64,000 bases of DNA from Pseudomonadota bacterium (GTDB lineage Bacteria; Pseudomonadota; Gammaproteobacteria; Pseudomonadales; Oleiphilaceae), in the NCBI GenBank assembly GCA_002747395.1, contig PDPE01000049.1:34707-98706 (forward strand), in the 5' to 3' direction. The translations under genes were made by a program, and so were the position numbers. This document shows, piece by piece, positions 1 through 10,203 of this stretch (the stretch's first letter is position 1; each line of letters begins with the position of its first letter). The notes under the pieces are model-generated. The model saw nothing but the letters and a program-made list of their open reading frames with translations, was not told where the DNA came from and made no database searches.

Positions 1-1177
1 TGTCGTACGCCTTTTTCTCACGTAATTGAGCCAGCAATTTGCCTTTCACTTCGTCAAAAGAAGGTACTTGCGCTTCTCTCCTGGAGAGAAGCTTGATCAC
101 ATGCACACCAAATTCCGTTACCACAGGCTCGGATATTTCTCCAGCAGCCAGTTTATCAACCGCATTTTCAAAAGGAACGGCATAGGTACCCTTTGGTGCG
201 AAACCCAGATAACCACCTTGAGAAGCAGAGCCTGGATCTCCCGAGTTTTCTCTGGCAACGGTTTCAAACCTTTCGCCTGACTTGATGCTCGAAATCAGCG
301 ATCCGGCTTTGGCGACAGCCTCATTTTCGGCCAGGTCATCAGTGATCTCGATAAGAATATGTGCCACTTCCCTTTCTTCGGGGCGCGTAAATTCTTCTCT
401 ATTCTGGTCATACCTTTCCTTCAGCTCTTCATCCGTCACCGATATTTCTTGTGACAGGCGATCCTTGTCAAGGACAATATAGCTTACAGAAACTGACTCT
501 TCCGTTTTTAACTCTTCCTTGTGTTCCTCATAATACGCTTTTATTTGATCGGGGCGTGCCGCGACACCTGTTTTTACTGCATCAAAATTGATTGTCACAA
601 CCAGAGCATCTCGCTGCTGTCTGTCGATCCCGACAAGATCAGCCAGCTGCTTTTCAGTGACGAAGGAAGAAGCCACCAAACCATTTTGCAATTGGCTGAT
701 TTTTATCTGCTTTTTCAAAAACGATTTAAAATCGGATGTACTCATACCGATATTACGTATTGAGTTCAGGAACAGTTCGTTGGAAAACTTGCCATCAACC
801 TGAAATTGTGGCATGACCTGAATTTGATGACTGATGGACACATCGGAGATATCGAAGCCCATTTCCGCCACTGTCTGCAGTAACAGTTTTTGTTTAATCA
901 GGTCTTCGAGCACTGTTTTGTTGAGAACTTCCTCATTTATCAATGAAGGATCGACGTTGCCTCCCATCTGATTGATTACCTGTCGGCGTTTCAGCTCTAC
1001 TTCTCTCAGAAACTCATACTCGGTAATTTCTTCCCCGTTCACCTCTGCGACTTCCGGCTCTCCACCCAATCCACCAATTATGGATTCCACGCCAAACAGG
1101 GCGAAGGTAACGACAATCAAACCAACAATTACCTTGGCTATGGTACTTTGAGCATTGTCCCTGATTTTTTGTAACAT
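1..1177 (-). CDS. ppiD: Periplasmic folding chaperone PpiD, SurA/parvulin type (3' end outside window)
   Basis: About 392 N-terminal codons are present; the reading frame runs off the left edge, so the C-terminus is missing (the family is usually about 620 residues). The protein begins MLQKIRDNAQ, followed by one hydrophobic helix near residues 12-30 that would anchor it in the inner membrane, then a SurA-N-like helical region. A parvulin-type peptidyl-prolyl isomerase domain starts near residue 260 (REVAHILIEI) and continues through GGYLGFAPKG and EFGVHVIKLL. PpiD helps newly exported outer-membrane and periplasmic proteins fold at the Sec translocon. The ATG has a GGAG ribosome site 5 nt upstream. 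It lies downstream of hupB behind a terminator, in the conserved lon-hupB-ppiD order. Confidence 0.93.
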   Translation of the reverse strand, partial: MLQKIRDNAQSTIAKVIVGLIVVTFALFGVESIIGGLGGEPEVAEVNGEEITEYEFLREVELKRRQVINQMGGNVDPSLINEEVLNKTVLEDLIKQKLLLQTVAEMGFDISDVSISHQIQVMPQFQVDGKFSNELFLNSIRNIGMSTSDFKSFLKKQIKISQLQNGLVASSFVTEKQLADLVGIDRQQRDALVVTINFDAVKTGVAARPDQIKAYYEEHKEELKTEESVSVSYIVLDKDRLSQEISVTDEELKERYDQNREEFTRPEEREVAHILIEITDDLAENEAVAKAGSLISSIKSGERFETVARENSGDPGSASQGGYLGFAPKGTYAVPFENAVDKLAAGEISEPVVTEFGVHVIKLLSRREAQVPSFDEVKGKLLAQLREKKAYD

Positions 1178-1230
1178 GACATCTCCGCAACAACAGGGTT
1201 GAATCACCCCTGGTCTTTAAATCCAAAAAT

Positions 1231-1262
1231 AACAAAAAAGCGCATTCCGTGAATGCGCTTCT
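1231..1262 (-). terminator. Intrinsic terminator downstream of hupB
   Basis: A perfect 10-bp inverted repeat, AAGCGCATTC / GAATGCGCTT, with a 3-nt loop. On the minus strand it is followed by CTTTTTTG, the classic hairpin plus T-run. It lies between the hupB stop and the ppiD start, so it should end hupB transcription and limit read-through into ppiD. Confidence 0.8.
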
Positions 1263-1359
1263 TTGTTCCGGCGAAAAACAATAACAACTTCACCCGGATA
1301 CAGGCCAACCACCAACATATTTGCATTTATCGCAAAGATGTTTTTCAGGTTTCCGGCAT

Positions 1360-1428
1360 CCGGAGGTACTATCGTACCCACAGATACTATCGATCCGGAA
1401 GTACCGTTGATCTGGAGGTATTATTGAT
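1360..1428. repeat. Degenerate 17-18 bp tandem repeat, about 4 copies, at the 3' end of hupB
   Basis: Four imperfect consecutive units can be aligned: CCGGAGGTACTATCGTA, CCCACAGATACTATCGAT, CCGGAAGTACCGTTGAT and CTGGAGGTATTATTGAT. The last unit overlaps the hupB stop codon. It is one of many short tandem arrays at gene boundaries in this window. Function unknown. Confidence 0.65.
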
Positions 1429-1696
1429 TACAAGCATCTTTCAGCGCTTTACCGGCCTTGAAGGATGGAACGTTGGCCGCTGCAATTGAAATTTCCTTAC
1501 CGGTTTGAGGATTTCTGCCGGTTCTCGCTTCTCTTCTCTTGACGGAAAACGTCCCAAAACCAATCAGGGTAACCTGCCCTCCATCTTGCAATGCCTCAGT
1601 GATTGATAATGTCACTGCATCCAGTGCCCGACCCGCTACTGCTTTAGGAATATCGGCAGAAGCCGCGATCGCATCAATTAATTCAGATTTATTCAC
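1421..1696 (-). CDS. hupB: DNA-binding protein HU-beta
   Basis: A 91-residue histone-like protein beginning [11 protein letters not shown], the normal length for HU. It contains the family signature [20 protein letters not shown] (about residues 46-65), which forms the DNA-embracing arms, and ends [13 protein letters not shown], where many HU-beta proteins end in a shorter form. HU bends and compacts DNA non-specifically as a dimer in the nucleoid. The gene lies downstream of lon, as in many gammaproteobacteria, and has its own strong sigma70-type promoter (1860-1889) and its own terminator (1231-1262), so it is probably mostly a single-gene transcript. The stop codon lies inside a short degenerate tandem repeat. 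Confidence 0.97.
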   Translation of the reverse strand: MNKSELIDAIAASADIPKAVAGRALDAVTLSITEALQDGGQVTLIGFGTFSVKRREARTGRNPQTGKEISIAAANVPSFKAGKALKDACNQ

Positions 1697-1859
1697 ACTA
1701 AACCCCTTGTTTGTTTTTGGTTGATTCCCAAAAGTCTCCGTTAAACAGCGACTTTCCAGAAGAGTTGACTATTTTAGTTCTTATTTCCGGTTCTTCCGGA
1801 TAGTAGAGAATGGAATTTCTACCGAACCCCGCATCTGTAGCGGCCTGACGAAAGATGAG

Positions 1860-1889
1860 TTTATACCAACTGACTCGAAGTTGTGTCAA
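1860..1889 (-). promoter_or_regulatory. Predicted sigma70 promoter of hupB
   Basis: On the minus strand TTGACA is followed by an 18-nt spacer and TATAAA, close to consensus. It points at hupB, giving a leader of about 155 nt, and lies just after the lon stop codon. Inferred from sequence only. Confidence 0.65.
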
Positions 1890-1901
1890 GCCACTACCCT
1901 G

Positions 1902-4346
1902 TCAATGTGTATTTATTCTTCCTTTATTTCCGTTTTTTTCAGCCTCACCTGACGAACTGCCTTTTTTTTGCTCAGGTTTTGCGTTGTCAAGGCTTTCCGG
2001 CTGATAGGCCAGCGCCATATCCAACACTTCATCAATCCAGTTAACAGGTACGATTTCGAGGTTTTCCTTGATATTTTCGGGAATATCTTTGAGGTCTTTC
2101 CTGTTTTCCTCTGGAATAATTACCGTTTTAATTCCGCCTCGATGAGCTGCGAGCAGCTTTTCTTTCAAACCGCCTATGGCCAGAACCTGCCCTCGCAGAG
2201 TGATTTCTCCGGTCATTGCAACATCAGCCCTGACCGGAACACCTGTGAGCGTTGAAACCAGTGCTGTGCACATCGCGATACCGGCACTGGGGCCATCCTT
2301 GGGCGTTGCACCCTCCGGGACATGTATATGAATGTCATTTTTTTCGTGGAAGTCTTCTGGCAGCCCCAGGGACACACTGCGACTCCTTACGACAGTTAAT
2401 GCTGCCTGAATAGACTCCTGCATAACATCACCGAGAGAGCCGGTTTTAATTACCTTGCCCTTGCCTGTGACACTGGCGCATTCAATGGTCAGTAATTCGC
2501 CACCGACCTGAGTCCAGGCCAACCCGGTCACCTGCCCTATGCGATCTTCTTCTTCTGCGAGGCCATATTTAAACTTGCGTACCCCGGAAAATTCGTCCAG
2601 CGATTCTCCCGTTATAATCAGGGTATCTTTTTTGGCGCCTTTTTTTGGCTTTGGCTCCAGCAAAAAACCCTTGACAGCTTTACGGCATATTTTGGCTATT
2701 TCCCTTTCCAGACCGCGAACGCCTGCTTCCCTGGTATAGTAACGAACCAGATTAAGCACCGCCTCTTCGGTTATTTCAAGTTCACCTTTCCGGAGACCAT
2801 TTTGGCCGGTTTGTTTGGGAATCAGGTAGTTTTCGGCAATTTTTACCTTTTCATCCTCTGTATAGCCGGGAATACGGATAATCTCCATACGATCCAGAAG
2901 CGCCGACGGTATATTCATTGAGTTCGAAGTACAAACAAACATCACATCCGACAAGTCATAATCCACTTCCAGGTAATGATCATTAAAGGTGTGATTCTGT
3001 TCCGGATCCAGCACCTCAAGTAAGGCAGATGCCGGATCACCACGATGATCCATGCCCATTTTGTCTATTTCATCCAGCAGAAACAGTGGATTTTTCACCG
3101 CCACCTTGGAAATTTTTTGCACAATCTTGCCAGGCATAGAGCCAATATAGGTGCGGCGATGCCCTCGTATTTCTGCCTCATCCCTGACTCCGCCAAGCGC
3201 CATGCGGGTGTATTTTCGGTTGGTCGCCCTGGCAATAGATTGGCCAAGCGATGTTTTTCCCACCCCTGGAGGGCCAACCAGGCAAAGCACCGGCCCCCTC
3301 AGTTTCTTGACCCGACCCTGAACCGCCAGGTATTCGAGTATTCGATCCTTTACCTCTTCCAGACCAAAATGATCCTGATCCAGGATGTCTTTTGCTTTTG
3401 CCAGATCGTGGCGTACTTTACTTCGCTTTTTCCAGGGAAGGTTGCTGATCCACTCGATATACCCCCTGACAACGGTCGCCTCCGCAGACATTGGCGACAT
3501 CATTTTCAGCTTGTTTAATTCAGCATCCGCTTTTTTGCGTGCTTCTTCCGGCATTCCCGATGATGCGATCTTTTTTTCAAACTCATCAAAATCGCTTCCT
3601 CCCTCTCCCATGGAACCCATTTCTTTTTGAATGGCTTTCATCTGTTCGTTGAGGTAGTACTCGCGTTGGCTTTTTTCCATCTGCTTTTTAACCCGGCCAC
3701 GAATACGTTTTTCAACCTGAATCAAATCAAGCTCAGACTCAATTCTGGCCATTATCAGGTCAACACGACGAACCACATCCGCCTGTTCCAGGACTTCCTG
3801 TTTTTCTGAAATCTTCATATCCAGGTGGGAAGCAACGGTGTCTGCCAGACGGACAACGTCGGTAATACTTTCGAGGGATTTGGTAATTTCGGGAGGTATT
3901 TTTTTACTCAGTTTTCCATATTTTTCGAATTCTGCTGCAAGAGCACGAACAAGCCCTGCTTTTTCAGAGCTTTGTGCGGGGATTTCATCCAAATACTCCA
4001 CATCAGCAGTGATATACTCAGCTTCGACTATATTTGAGATTTTGGCCCTTTCTTCCCCTTCGACGAGCACCTTGACCGTACCATCAGGTAACTTCAACAA
4101 CTGAAGTACAGTGGAAACTGTTCCAACCCGATAAACATCCTGAATACCCGGCTCTTCTATTGAAGCATCTTTTTGAGCAACCAACAGTATTCTTCTGCCA
4201 CTATCCATTGCCGCTTCCAAAGCCGCTATTGACTTTTCACGCCCGACAAAAAGAGGAACAACCATGTGAGGGAAAACAACCACATCTCTCAGCGGCAACA
4301 TCGGCAACTGTTCGGCCGCAGTATCTTCAAACTCGTGATAACTCAT
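1902..4346 (-). CDS. lon: ATP-dependent protease Lon
   Basis: An 814-residue protein. The start [20 protein letters not shown] was chosen because it aligns with known Lon N-termini and has a GAGG ribosome site upstream; an in-frame ATG 17 codons earlier lacks these. Domains in order: Lon N-terminal substrate-binding domain (residues ~15-205), AAA+ module with Walker [10 protein letters not shown] near residue 355 and Walker [11 protein letters not shown], then the serine-lysine protease domain with KDGPSAGIA (catalytic Ser) and the conserved Lys in the [12 protein letters not shown] region. Lon is a cytoplasmic hexamer that degrades misfolded and regulatory proteins. It sits between clpX and hupB, the conserved order, with a 277-nt upstream gap that allows separate control. 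Confidence 0.98.
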   Translation of the reverse strand: MSYHEFEDTAAEQLPMLPLRDVVVFPHMVVPLFVGREKSIAALEAAMDSGRRILLVAQKDASIEEPGIQDVYRVGTVSTVLQLLKLPDGTVKVLVEGEERAKISNIVEAEYITADVEYLDEIPAQSSEKAGLVRALAAEFEKYGKLSKKIPPEITKSLESITDVVRLADTVASHLDMKISEKQEVLEQADVVRRVDLIMARIESELDLIQVEKRIRGRVKKQMEKSQREYYLNEQMKAIQKEMGSMGEGGSDFDEFEKKIASSGMPEEARKKADAELNKLKMMSPMSAEATVVRGYIEWISNLPWKKRSKVRHDLAKAKDILDQDHFGLEEVKDRILEYLAVQGRVKKLRGPVLCLVGPPGVGKTSLGQSIARATNRKYTRMALGGVRDEAEIRGHRRTYIGSMPGKIVQKISKVAVKNPLFLLDEIDKMGMDHRGDPASALLEVLDPEQNHTFNDHYLEVDYDLSDVMFVCTSNSMNIPSALLDRMEIIRIPGYTEDEKVKIAENYLIPKQTGQNGLRKGELEITEEAVLNLVRYYTREAGVRGLEREIAKICRKAVKGFLLEPKPKKGAKKDTLIITGESLDEFSGVRKFKYGLAEEEDRIGQVTGLAWTQVGGELLTIECASVTGKGKVIKTGSLGDVMQESIQAALTVVRSRSVSLGLPEDFHEKNDIHIHVPEGATPKDGPSAGIAMCTALVSTLTGVPVRADVAMTGEITLRGQVLAIGGLKEKLLAAHRGGIKTVIIPEENRKDLKDIPENIKENLEIVPVNWIDEVLDMALAYQPESLDNAKPEQKKGSSSGEAEKNGNKGRINTH

Positions 4347-4502
4347 AAAAACACCTCGGAAGCAACAAACAACATATTTTGTATCCAGGTTTGTCACTTA
4401 CATGAAAACTTGAATTGGACTTCTCTGATTTACTATGGTGCAGAATAGTCAGATGGAGTAAATATTTGAATTTACAAGGCGAGAAGAACCTCGGATCGAA
4501 AC

Positions 4503-4531
4503 ATTATATCCAGCAACAGCACTTTTTTCGA
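4503..4531 (-). promoter_or_regulatory. Candidate sigma70 promoter upstream of lon
   Basis: On the minus strand TCGAAA is separated by 17 nt from a perfect TATAAT, about 155 nt before the lon start codon. The -10 is consensus and the -35 matches 4 of 6. I did not find a convincing sigma32 site here, although lon is heat-shock controlled in many bacteria. Confidence 0.45.
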
Positions 4532-4623
4532 GGTCACCCGCAGGAGGAAGGCGGGGGCAACCGGATGCGTCTCTCGCTCAAGTTGAGCATTAATCAGGAC
4601 AAAACGCAACCGGCTTACGAGGC

Positions 4624-5907
4624 TCAGTCTTCAGGAACAGCTTTGGCCTGGTCTGTATTCTGGTAAATCTTTATTGGATCTGATTCACCATTGATAACAG
4701 ATTGATCAACCACCACTTTTGTTACACTGTCTTCTGACGGTATTTGATACATGGTATCAAGTAATGTTGCCTCCAGGATGGATCGCAACCCGCGTGCTCC
4801 GGTTTTACGCTCCATTGCGTTATTGGCAACCGCTTTCAGCGCATCTTCTCTGAAATCGATATCGACACCTTCCATTTCAAATAACTTTGCATACTGTTTT
4901 GTCAGAGAGTTTTTTGGCTCTGTCAGGATCTGAACCAGTGCAGCCTCGTCCAATTCATCCAGTGTTGCCACCACAGGCAGGCGCCCTACAAACTCGGGAA
5001 TCAAACCATACTTGACCAGGTCCTCGGTTTCCACGCTTTTCAGGGTATCTCCAACGGTTTTGGAATCCTGCTTGCTTTTTACCGAGGCTGAAAAACCGAT
5101 ACTGCTTTTTTCCGACCTGTCTCTGATCACCTTGTCGAGACCGGCAAATGCCCCCCCGCAAATGAACAGGATATTTGACGTATCAACCTGCAAAAACTCC
5201 TGCTGGGGATGCTTTCTTCCACCTTGTGGAGGTACCGAAGCGATTGTACCTTCAATCAGCTTGAGTAATGCCTGCTGAACACCCTCACCGGAAACATCCC
5301 GGGTAATTGACGGGTTGTCGGATTTACGGGATATTTTATCAATTTCGTCAATATAAACGATGCCCCGTTGCGCTTTCTCTACATCGTAATCACATTTCTG
5401 CAACAGTTTCTGGATAATGTTCTCGACATCTTCCCCTACATAACCGGCTTCGGTCAGTGTCGTCGCATCGGCGATAGTAAAAGGAACATTCAACATTCTG
5501 GCAAGAGTCTCGGCCAGCAACGTTTTACCACTGCCGGTTGGCCCAATGAGCAGTATATTACTTTTACCCAGCTCGACATCTGATTTTTTAGTGTCGTATT
5601 TCAGCCGCTTGTAATGATTATAAACCGCTACGGACAGAACGATTTTGGCTCTGTTCTGGCCAATCACATATTCATCCAGTGTTTCTTTAATTTCTTTCGG
5701 TACCGGCAATCGCTCTGAACTTTCTTCGGTGCTGCTTTCGTGTATTTCTTCGCGAATAATGTCATTACATAAATCTACGCATTCATCGCATATAAATACG
5801 GATGGACCAGCAATCAGTTTCCTAACTTCATGCTGACTCTTTCCGCAAAACGAACAATAAAGCAGTTTACCGCCATCATCACCTTTGCCGCTTTTACTGT
5901 CAGACAT
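4624..5907 (-). CDS. clpX: ClpXP protease ATP-binding specificity subunit ClpX
   Basis: A 427-residue AAA+ unfoldase of normal length. The N-terminal zinc-binding domain has its four cysteines in CSFCGKSQ and [10 protein letters not shown] (residues ~19-47). The AAA+ domain carries Walker A GPTGSGKT, Walker [11 protein letters not shown] and the C-terminal small domain with TGARGLRSI. ClpX recognises tagged substrates, unfolds them and threads them into ClpP. The ATG has an AGAGGAT ribosome site. It follows clpP by about 130 nt in the same direction, the standard tig-clpP-clpX-lon order. Confidence 0.98.
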   Translation of the reverse strand: MSDSKSGKGDDGGKLLYCSFCGKSQHEVRKLIAGPSVFICDECVDLCNDIIREEIHESSTEESSERLPVPKEIKETLDEYVIGQNRAKIVLSVAVYNHYKRLKYDTKKSDVELGKSNILLIGPTGSGKTLLAETLARMLNVPFTIADATTLTEAGYVGEDVENIIQKLLQKCDYDVEKAQRGIVYIDEIDKISRKSDNPSITRDVSGEGVQQALLKLIEGTIASVPPQGGRKHPQQEFLQVDTSNILFICGGAFAGLDKVIRDRSEKSSIGFSASVKSKQDSKTVGDTLKSVETEDLVKYGLIPEFVGRLPVVATLDELDEAALVQILTEPKNSLTKQYAKLFEMEGVDIDFREDALKAVANNAMERKTGARGLRSILEATLLDTMYQIPSEDSVTKVVVDQSVINGESDPIKIYQNTDQAKAVPED

Positions 5908-6037
5908 TAAAATATCCTCTTAACCCGCCTGGCGCTCAATTTTATTTTTGTTCAATGCAAAAAACCGGAGACCAAGTCGTCACCCTGCATTTCAACCCTG
6001 AGTAAAACACCAAAACACACCTGGCTTTTACCAAGTA

Positions 6038-6649
6038 TTAATTATTATTGCCTCTTTTATCAAGTACTGCATCGATTAAACCATATCCGACTGCCGCCTC
6101 GCCTGACATAAAGTTGTCTCTGTCTGTATCTTTCGCTACGGTTGCAATGTCCTGACCGGTATGGTGAGCAAGGAGGCTGTTCAGTTTATCCCTGATTCCA
6201 AGTATTTCTCTGGTGTGAATCTCAATATCAGTCGCCTGCCCCTGGTAACCCCCGAGCGGTTGGTGGATCATCATTCTGGAATTGGGCAGACAATATCGCT
6301 TGCCCTTGGCTCCACCGGCCAATAAAAAAGCACCCATGCTACAAGCCTGGCCGATACACATTGTCGATACATCCGGCTTGATAAACTGCATGGTGTCGTA
6401 AATGGACATCCCCGCGGTCACAGAGCCTCCAGGTGAGTTAATATACAAATGTATATCCTTGTCCGGATTTTCAGATTCCAGGAATAACAATTGGGCAACA
6501 ATGAGATTTGCCATATGATCTTCGACCTGGCCAACCATAAATATCACCCGCTCCTTCAGCAACCGGGAATAGATATCGAAAGAGCGCTCGCCGCGGGCTG
6601 TTTGCTCTATAACGATTGGCACCAACGCATTTGAGATCGTCTCGTTCAT
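6038..6649 (-). CDS. clpP: ATP-dependent Clp protease proteolytic subunit ClpP
   Basis: A serine protease of about 203 residues. I chose the start [11 protein letters not shown] because GGAG lies 6 nt before that ATG; an ATG four codons upstream (6661) has no good ribosome site but is possible. The catalytic triad is visible: Ser in GQACSMGAF, His in MMIHQPLGG and Asp in [10 protein letters not shown]. The conserved YINSPGGSV strand-turn is present. ClpP forms two stacked heptameric rings and works with ClpX, whose gene is directly downstream. The N-terminal propeptide is usually removed in this family. Confidence 0.97.
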   Translation of the reverse strand: MNETISNALVPIVIEQTARGERSFDIYSRLLKERVIFMVGQVEDHMANLIVAQLLFLESENPDKDIHLYINSPGGSVTAGMSIYDTMQFIKPDVSTMCIGQACSMGAFLLAGGAKGKRYCLPNSRMMIHQPLGGYQGQATDIEIHTREILGIRDKLNSLLAHHTGQDIATVAKDTDRDNFMSGEAAVGYGLIDAVLDKRGNNN

Positions 6650-6831
6650 TCCTGTCTCCATATCTTGTTACACACCATTTGGTTTACTTCTCCTTGTGAG
6701 GCGATGTTACCGACAAAAACAAGTATAGACCACCTCTGCCGACAACAGGGATGAATATAAATATTTCTCCCTGGAAGGCAAACTGCAGTGAATATATCTG
6801 AGGGCTACCGACTACAATTCAACCTTTGTAA

Positions 6832-6870
6832 AAACAAAAACAGCCGGTTTTTCAGAGCCGACTGTTTTTT
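6832..6870 (-). terminator. Intrinsic terminator downstream of tig
   Basis: On the minus strand AACAGTCGG and CCGGCTGTT form a stem with one mismatched or wobble pair, followed by a T-rich tract. It starts 27 nt after the tig stop codon and separates tig from clpP. Confidence 0.75.
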
Positions 6871-6896
6871 ACACAACAAAGATCATTCAGGCAGTT

Positions 6897-8210
6897 TCAG
6901 GGCTGTTGTGCCGGAGGCTTGACAGCTTCTTCATAGCTTACCGGTTTTTCCGTCACTTTTATCTTGTCGAGCATAAACTCGATGACCGAGTCTTCCAGAA
7001 CCACCGCCTCAATCTGGGATTTCTGCTCCGGGGTATTCTCGTAGTGGGAAATAACCTGTTCAGGATCTTCGTAAGTCGAGGCAATTTCCTCGATCTTTTC
7101 CCTGACCTTTTCTTCGTCTGCCTTCAAACCGTTGGACGAAATTATTTCGTTAAAAATAAGGCCGGTTTTGATGCGTGTTTCGGCTTGACCCTTGAATAAT
7201 TCAGATGGAAGATCCTCAGGCTTCATTTGACCACTCATACCACCAAACTGTTGCATCGCTTGCTGCTTGAGACGGTCAATTTCCTGAGAGATCATTGCCT
7301 GAGGAACAAGAATCTCATTCGCAGCTATCAATTGATCAACAATCGACTGTTTTACCTTGTTTTGAATGGCCTGCCTGAGCTCTCGCTTCATATTCTTTTC
7401 AATTTCCGACTTAAAGTCAGACTCGCTTGAGCAACCGGGCACATACTTGCCAAAAAATTCTTCATTCAGTTCCGGCAATACGGGTGACTCCACCTTGTGA
7501 ACCCTGGTTTCAAACTTTGCTTCCTTACCACGGAGGTTCTCGGCATGATAATCTTCCGGGAAAGAAACTGTCAGAGTCACTTCATCGCCTGCTTTCACAC
7601 CAACCAGACCGTCCTCAAACCCCGGTATCATCTGACCGGAACCCAGAACAATCTTTGCACCCTCGGCCGAACCACCTTCAAATTCTTCCCCGTCGATTGA
7701 CCCCTTATAGTCAACCGTTATCGTGTCCCTGTCTTCAGACTGGCGATCAACCTCCTCCGACTCTGCCTGTTGTCTCAAGAGGATATCCATCATCTTGTCA
7801 ACATCTTCGCTGGTCACTTCGGACACCGGCTTTTCTACCTCGATACCGGAAAAGTCATTGAGTTCCAACTCTGGAAACACTTCGACTACCGCAACAAACT
7901 CAAGATTCTTGCCCTGCTCCACCTGTTTTGGCTCAAATCTCGGGTGACCAACGGGAGAGATTTTTTCCTGTTCCAGCGCGTCCACGAAAGAATTTCGCAT
8001 CACCTCACCGAGCACTTCCTGACGAACGCTTTCACCGAATTTTCTTTGCACTATCCGCAGCGGCACCTTGCCGGGCCTGAAACCATCCAACCTCACCGTC
8101 TTTGCGGTACTCTGCAAGCGACTTGCCACTTCTTTCTCGACCTGCTCGGCAGGCACTTCAATCGTCATTCGACGTTCTATACTGGAGGTCGCTTCTACTG
8201 AAACTTGCAT
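6897..8210 (-). CDS. tig: Trigger factor (ribosome-associated chaperone)
   Basis: 437 residues, beginning MQVSVEATSSIERR. The N-terminal ribosome-binding domain carries the signature GFRPGKVPLRIV (residues ~44-55; the family motif is GFRxGKxP). A central FKBP-type PPIase domain (about 160-245) includes YKGSIDGEEFEGG and GFEDGLVG, followed by the helical C-terminal chaperone arms. Trigger factor binds L23 at the ribosome exit and shields nascent chains. It lies directly downstream of a tRNA cluster and upstream of clpP, as in Pseudomonas, with a terminator after the stop. Confidence 0.97.
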   Translation of the reverse strand: MQVSVEATSSIERRMTIEVPAEQVEKEVASRLQSTAKTVRLDGFRPGKVPLRIVQRKFGESVRQEVLGEVMRNSFVDALEQEKISPVGHPRFEPKQVEQGKNLEFVAVVEVFPELELNDFSGIEVEKPVSEVTSEDVDKMMDILLRQQAESEEVDRQSEDRDTITVDYKGSIDGEEFEGGSAEGAKIVLGSGQMIPGFEDGLVGVKAGDEVTLTVSFPEDYHAENLRGKEAKFETRVHKVESPVLPELNEEFFGKYVPGCSSESDFKSEIEKNMKRELRQAIQNKVKQSIVDQLIAANEILVPQAMISQEIDRLKQQAMQQFGGMSGQMKPEDLPSELFKGQAETRIKTGLIFNEIISSNGLKADEEKVREKIEEIASTYEDPEQVISHYENTPEQKSQIEAVVLEDSVIEFMLDKIKVTEKPVSYEEAVKPPAQQP

Positions 8211-8304
8211 CTCTCACCCTCAAATCAAAAAATAAACCCTTGTTAACAAAGGCACAGAATAGTATTTCCTTGCGTTCAAGATAACAAGCAAAAAAGTTAA
8301 AAAG

Positions 8305-8341
8305 GGGAAATAATAACAGGGAAATAAATAATAACAGGGAA
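8305..8341. repeat. Imperfect A/T-rich tandem duplication between tig and tRNA-Leu
   Basis: Two neighbouring copies of a GGGAAATAATAACA-type unit, the second with a 4-nt insertion, sit in the gap just downstream of the tRNA operon. No function is evident. Confidence 0.5.
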
Positions 8342-8357
8342 CTAGAGTACACCAGGA

Positions 8358-8442
<85 letters not shown>

Positions 8443-8495
8443 CTGACCTGATTCACTATCACTCGCCATGTGCGTTGAGTGATCCGGAAGGAATA

Positions 8496-8571
8496 TGGGG
8501 TGGACGAAGGGGATCGAACCCTCGACCGCAGGAATCACAATCCTGAGCTCTACCAACTGAGCTACGCCCAC
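8496..8571 (-). tRNA. tRNA-His (anticodon GUG)
   Basis: 76 nt with encoded CCA. The acceptor GTGGGCG pairs with CGTCCAC, the discriminator base is C as expected for tRNA-His, the anticodon is GTG and the T loop is GTTCGATCC. It is third in transcription order in the Pro-Arg-His-Leu cluster. Confidence 0.95.
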
Positions 8572-8723
8572 CATATCCTTTACGCTGCCTCTCAAGATCC
8601 CGACAGGATACTTTTGAACCGGGGACAGAGACCTGCAATACGTTACTTTTATTTATTTTTTTGTTTAGTGCGACCTGCCAGCTTGCCTGGCCAATCAGCT
8701 TTTTGAGCCAAACGACCAAAACG

Positions 8724-8800
8724 TGGCGCGCCCGGTAGGATTCGAACCTACGACCTACGGCTTAGAAGGCCGTTGCTCTATCCAGCTGAGCTACGGGCGC
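8724..8800 (-). tRNA. tRNA-Arg (anticodon UCU)
   Basis: 77 nt with encoded CCA. The acceptor GCGCCCG pairs with CGGGCGC, the anticodon stem ACGGC/GCCGT frames anticodon TCT and the T arm contains GGTTCGAATCC. It reads AGA/AGG codons and is second in the cluster. Confidence 0.95.
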
Positions 8801-8860
8801 CGAACCTTTTACTCGCACTGACCGACAGCAAACATGCAACACCGGCCAGAACTGAAAAAA

Positions 8861-8937
8861 TGGTCGGGGTAGAGAGATTCGAACTCCCGACATCCTGCTC
8901 CCAAAGCAGGCGCGCTACCAGACTGCGCTATACCCCG
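8861..8937 (-). tRNA. tRNA-Pro (anticodon UGG)
   Basis: 77 nt with encoded CCA. The acceptor CGGGGTA pairs with TACCCCG, the anticodon is TGG and the T arm contains AGTTCGAATCT. It is the first gene of the tRNA operon, about 35 nt downstream of the predicted -10 box. Confidence 0.95.
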
Positions 8938-9287
8938 TTGCTTGAAATCGTGTCTCAGCAAAGATGGCGCGAATGATACTGATCGTTTCGCATCGCGTCA
9001 ACCATACTTTCGTATTTTTTTCCGCTATAGAGCAATTAAACCCGATTCGACTGTTTTACAACCAGCCATTTTATTCTGCTCTTTGCAATGAACAGCGAGC
9101 CGCTTATGAACAATCAAACGAACAATCAACGTGTTGCAGGGAAGGGTGTTTCACAGGAGAAGGAATTTTTCCTTGCAGGCACAGAAAGCAATTTCACTGC
9201 CCTTGAAGAAAACCACTTTTTCTCAACAGCGATCCATGACAAAATACGCCTCCCTTATTTGCCATCATCGACGAAAAAAGAATCAGA
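8938..9287. other. Intergenic region between the tRNA operon and folD
   Basis: This divergent gap holds the tRNA promoter (8973-9001) and a small 12-bp direct duplication, GAACAATCAAAC / GAACAATCAACG, at 9108-9131. I see no convincing gene in the rest, and no strong promoter for folD. Confidence 0.6.
8973..9001 (-). promoter_or_regulatory. Predicted sigma70 promoter of the tRNA Pro-Arg-His-Leu operon
   Basis: On the minus strand TTGACG is followed by exactly 17 nt and TATCAT, then the G/C-rich discriminator TCGCGCC before the start point. A G/C-rich discriminator is typical of stringently controlled stable-RNA promoters. It points straight at tRNA-Pro. Confidence 0.8.
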
Positions 9288-10166
9288 ATGACCGCTAAAT
9301 TGATTGACGGAAAAGCCATCGCCGCCGCCACACGAAAAAATGTTGCAACCAGGGTACAAAAGCGTATTGACGAAGGACTGGCCGCCCCCGGCCTTGCAGT
9401 CATTTTGATTGGCTCCGATCCTGCCTCCAGTGTTTATGTCAGAAATAAAGTCAATGCGTGCAAGGAAGTTGGCTTTGTTTCCAAAAACCTGGTTTATGAT
9501 GCCTCCATTGGCCAAAATGAGCTGCTGGACCTGATTAAAAGCCTGAATAAAGATCCGGAAATACACGGCATACTCATTCAACTCCCCCTGCCCGACCACC
9601 TTGTTACCGAAGAGATTATTGAAAACATTTCTCCACAAAAGGATGTAGACGGTTTTCACCCTTATAATATTGGCAGGCTTGCACAACGACTCCCCACCCT
9701 GCGACCCTGCACTCCCAAAGGCATAATGGCCCTGCTTGAAAGCACAGGGCAAACAATCAGGGGGATGGAGGCCGTAATAGTAGGAGCCTCCAATATAGTC
9801 GGCCGACCCATGGCCCTGGAGCTACTTTTGGCAGGCTGCACTGTGACCGTCACACACAGGTTTACCCGGGATCTTGCAGCCAGGGTAAGACAGGCAGATA
9901 TTCTGGTCGCTGCAGTGGGTAAACCCGGCTTGGTAAAGGGAGAATGGATTAAACCGGGAGCCATTGTGATTGATGTCGGCATTAACCGGCTCAACGATGG
10001 TACCCTGACAGGCGATATAGAATTTGATGTCGCACGGGAGCGAGCAGGCCATATCACACCGGTACCAGGCGGTGTTGGCCCGATGACCGTTGCCATGCTA
10101 TTGGAGAATACTCTTGAAGCGGCTGAAGCGACCACACCGGGAAACCGGAAACACGAACAGAACTGA
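9288..10166 (+). CDS. folD: Bifunctional methylenetetrahydrofolate dehydrogenase/cyclohydrolase
   Basis: 292 residues, normal FolD length. FolD interconverts 5,10-methylene-, methenyl- and 10-formyl-tetrahydrofolate using NADP, supplying one-carbon units for purines and fMet. The catalytic segment [16 protein letters not shown] holds the conserved Tyr and Lys. Other family motifs are [13 protein letters not shown], the NADP-binding [15 protein letters not shown] and the C-terminal [18 protein letters not shown]. The start ATG has a weak ribosome site. It converges on rmuC with a 37-nt gap. The folD-tRNA-tig neighbourhood is conserved in Pseudomonas. Confidence 0.97.
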   Translation: MTAKLIDGKAIAAATRKNVATRVQKRIDEGLAAPGLAVILIGSDPASSVYVRNKVNACKEVGFVSKNLVYDASIGQNELLDLIKSLNKDPEIHGILIQLPLPDHLVTEEIIENISPQKDVDGFHPYNIGRLAQRLPTLRPCTPKGIMALLESTGQTIRGMEAVIVGASNIVGRPMALELLLAGCTVTVTHRFTRDLAARVRQADILVAAVGKPGLVKGEWIKPGAIVIDVGINRLNDGTLTGDIEFDVARERAGHITPVPGGVGPMTVAMLLENTLEAAEATTPGNRKHEQN

Positions 10167-10203
10167 CGGGTAAACAAGCCGGCACCCCGTGCATCCGCCT
10201 TAC

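Noticed and set aside
3045..3518. 157-codon plus-strand frame inside lon
   Set aside because: It is antisense to the AAA+ region of an intact lon gene and has no family features.
4512..4560. Hairpin with CCCGC/GCGGG arms downstream of clpX
   Set aside because: The stem is short and on the minus strand it is followed by A bases, not T, so I do not call it a clpX terminator.
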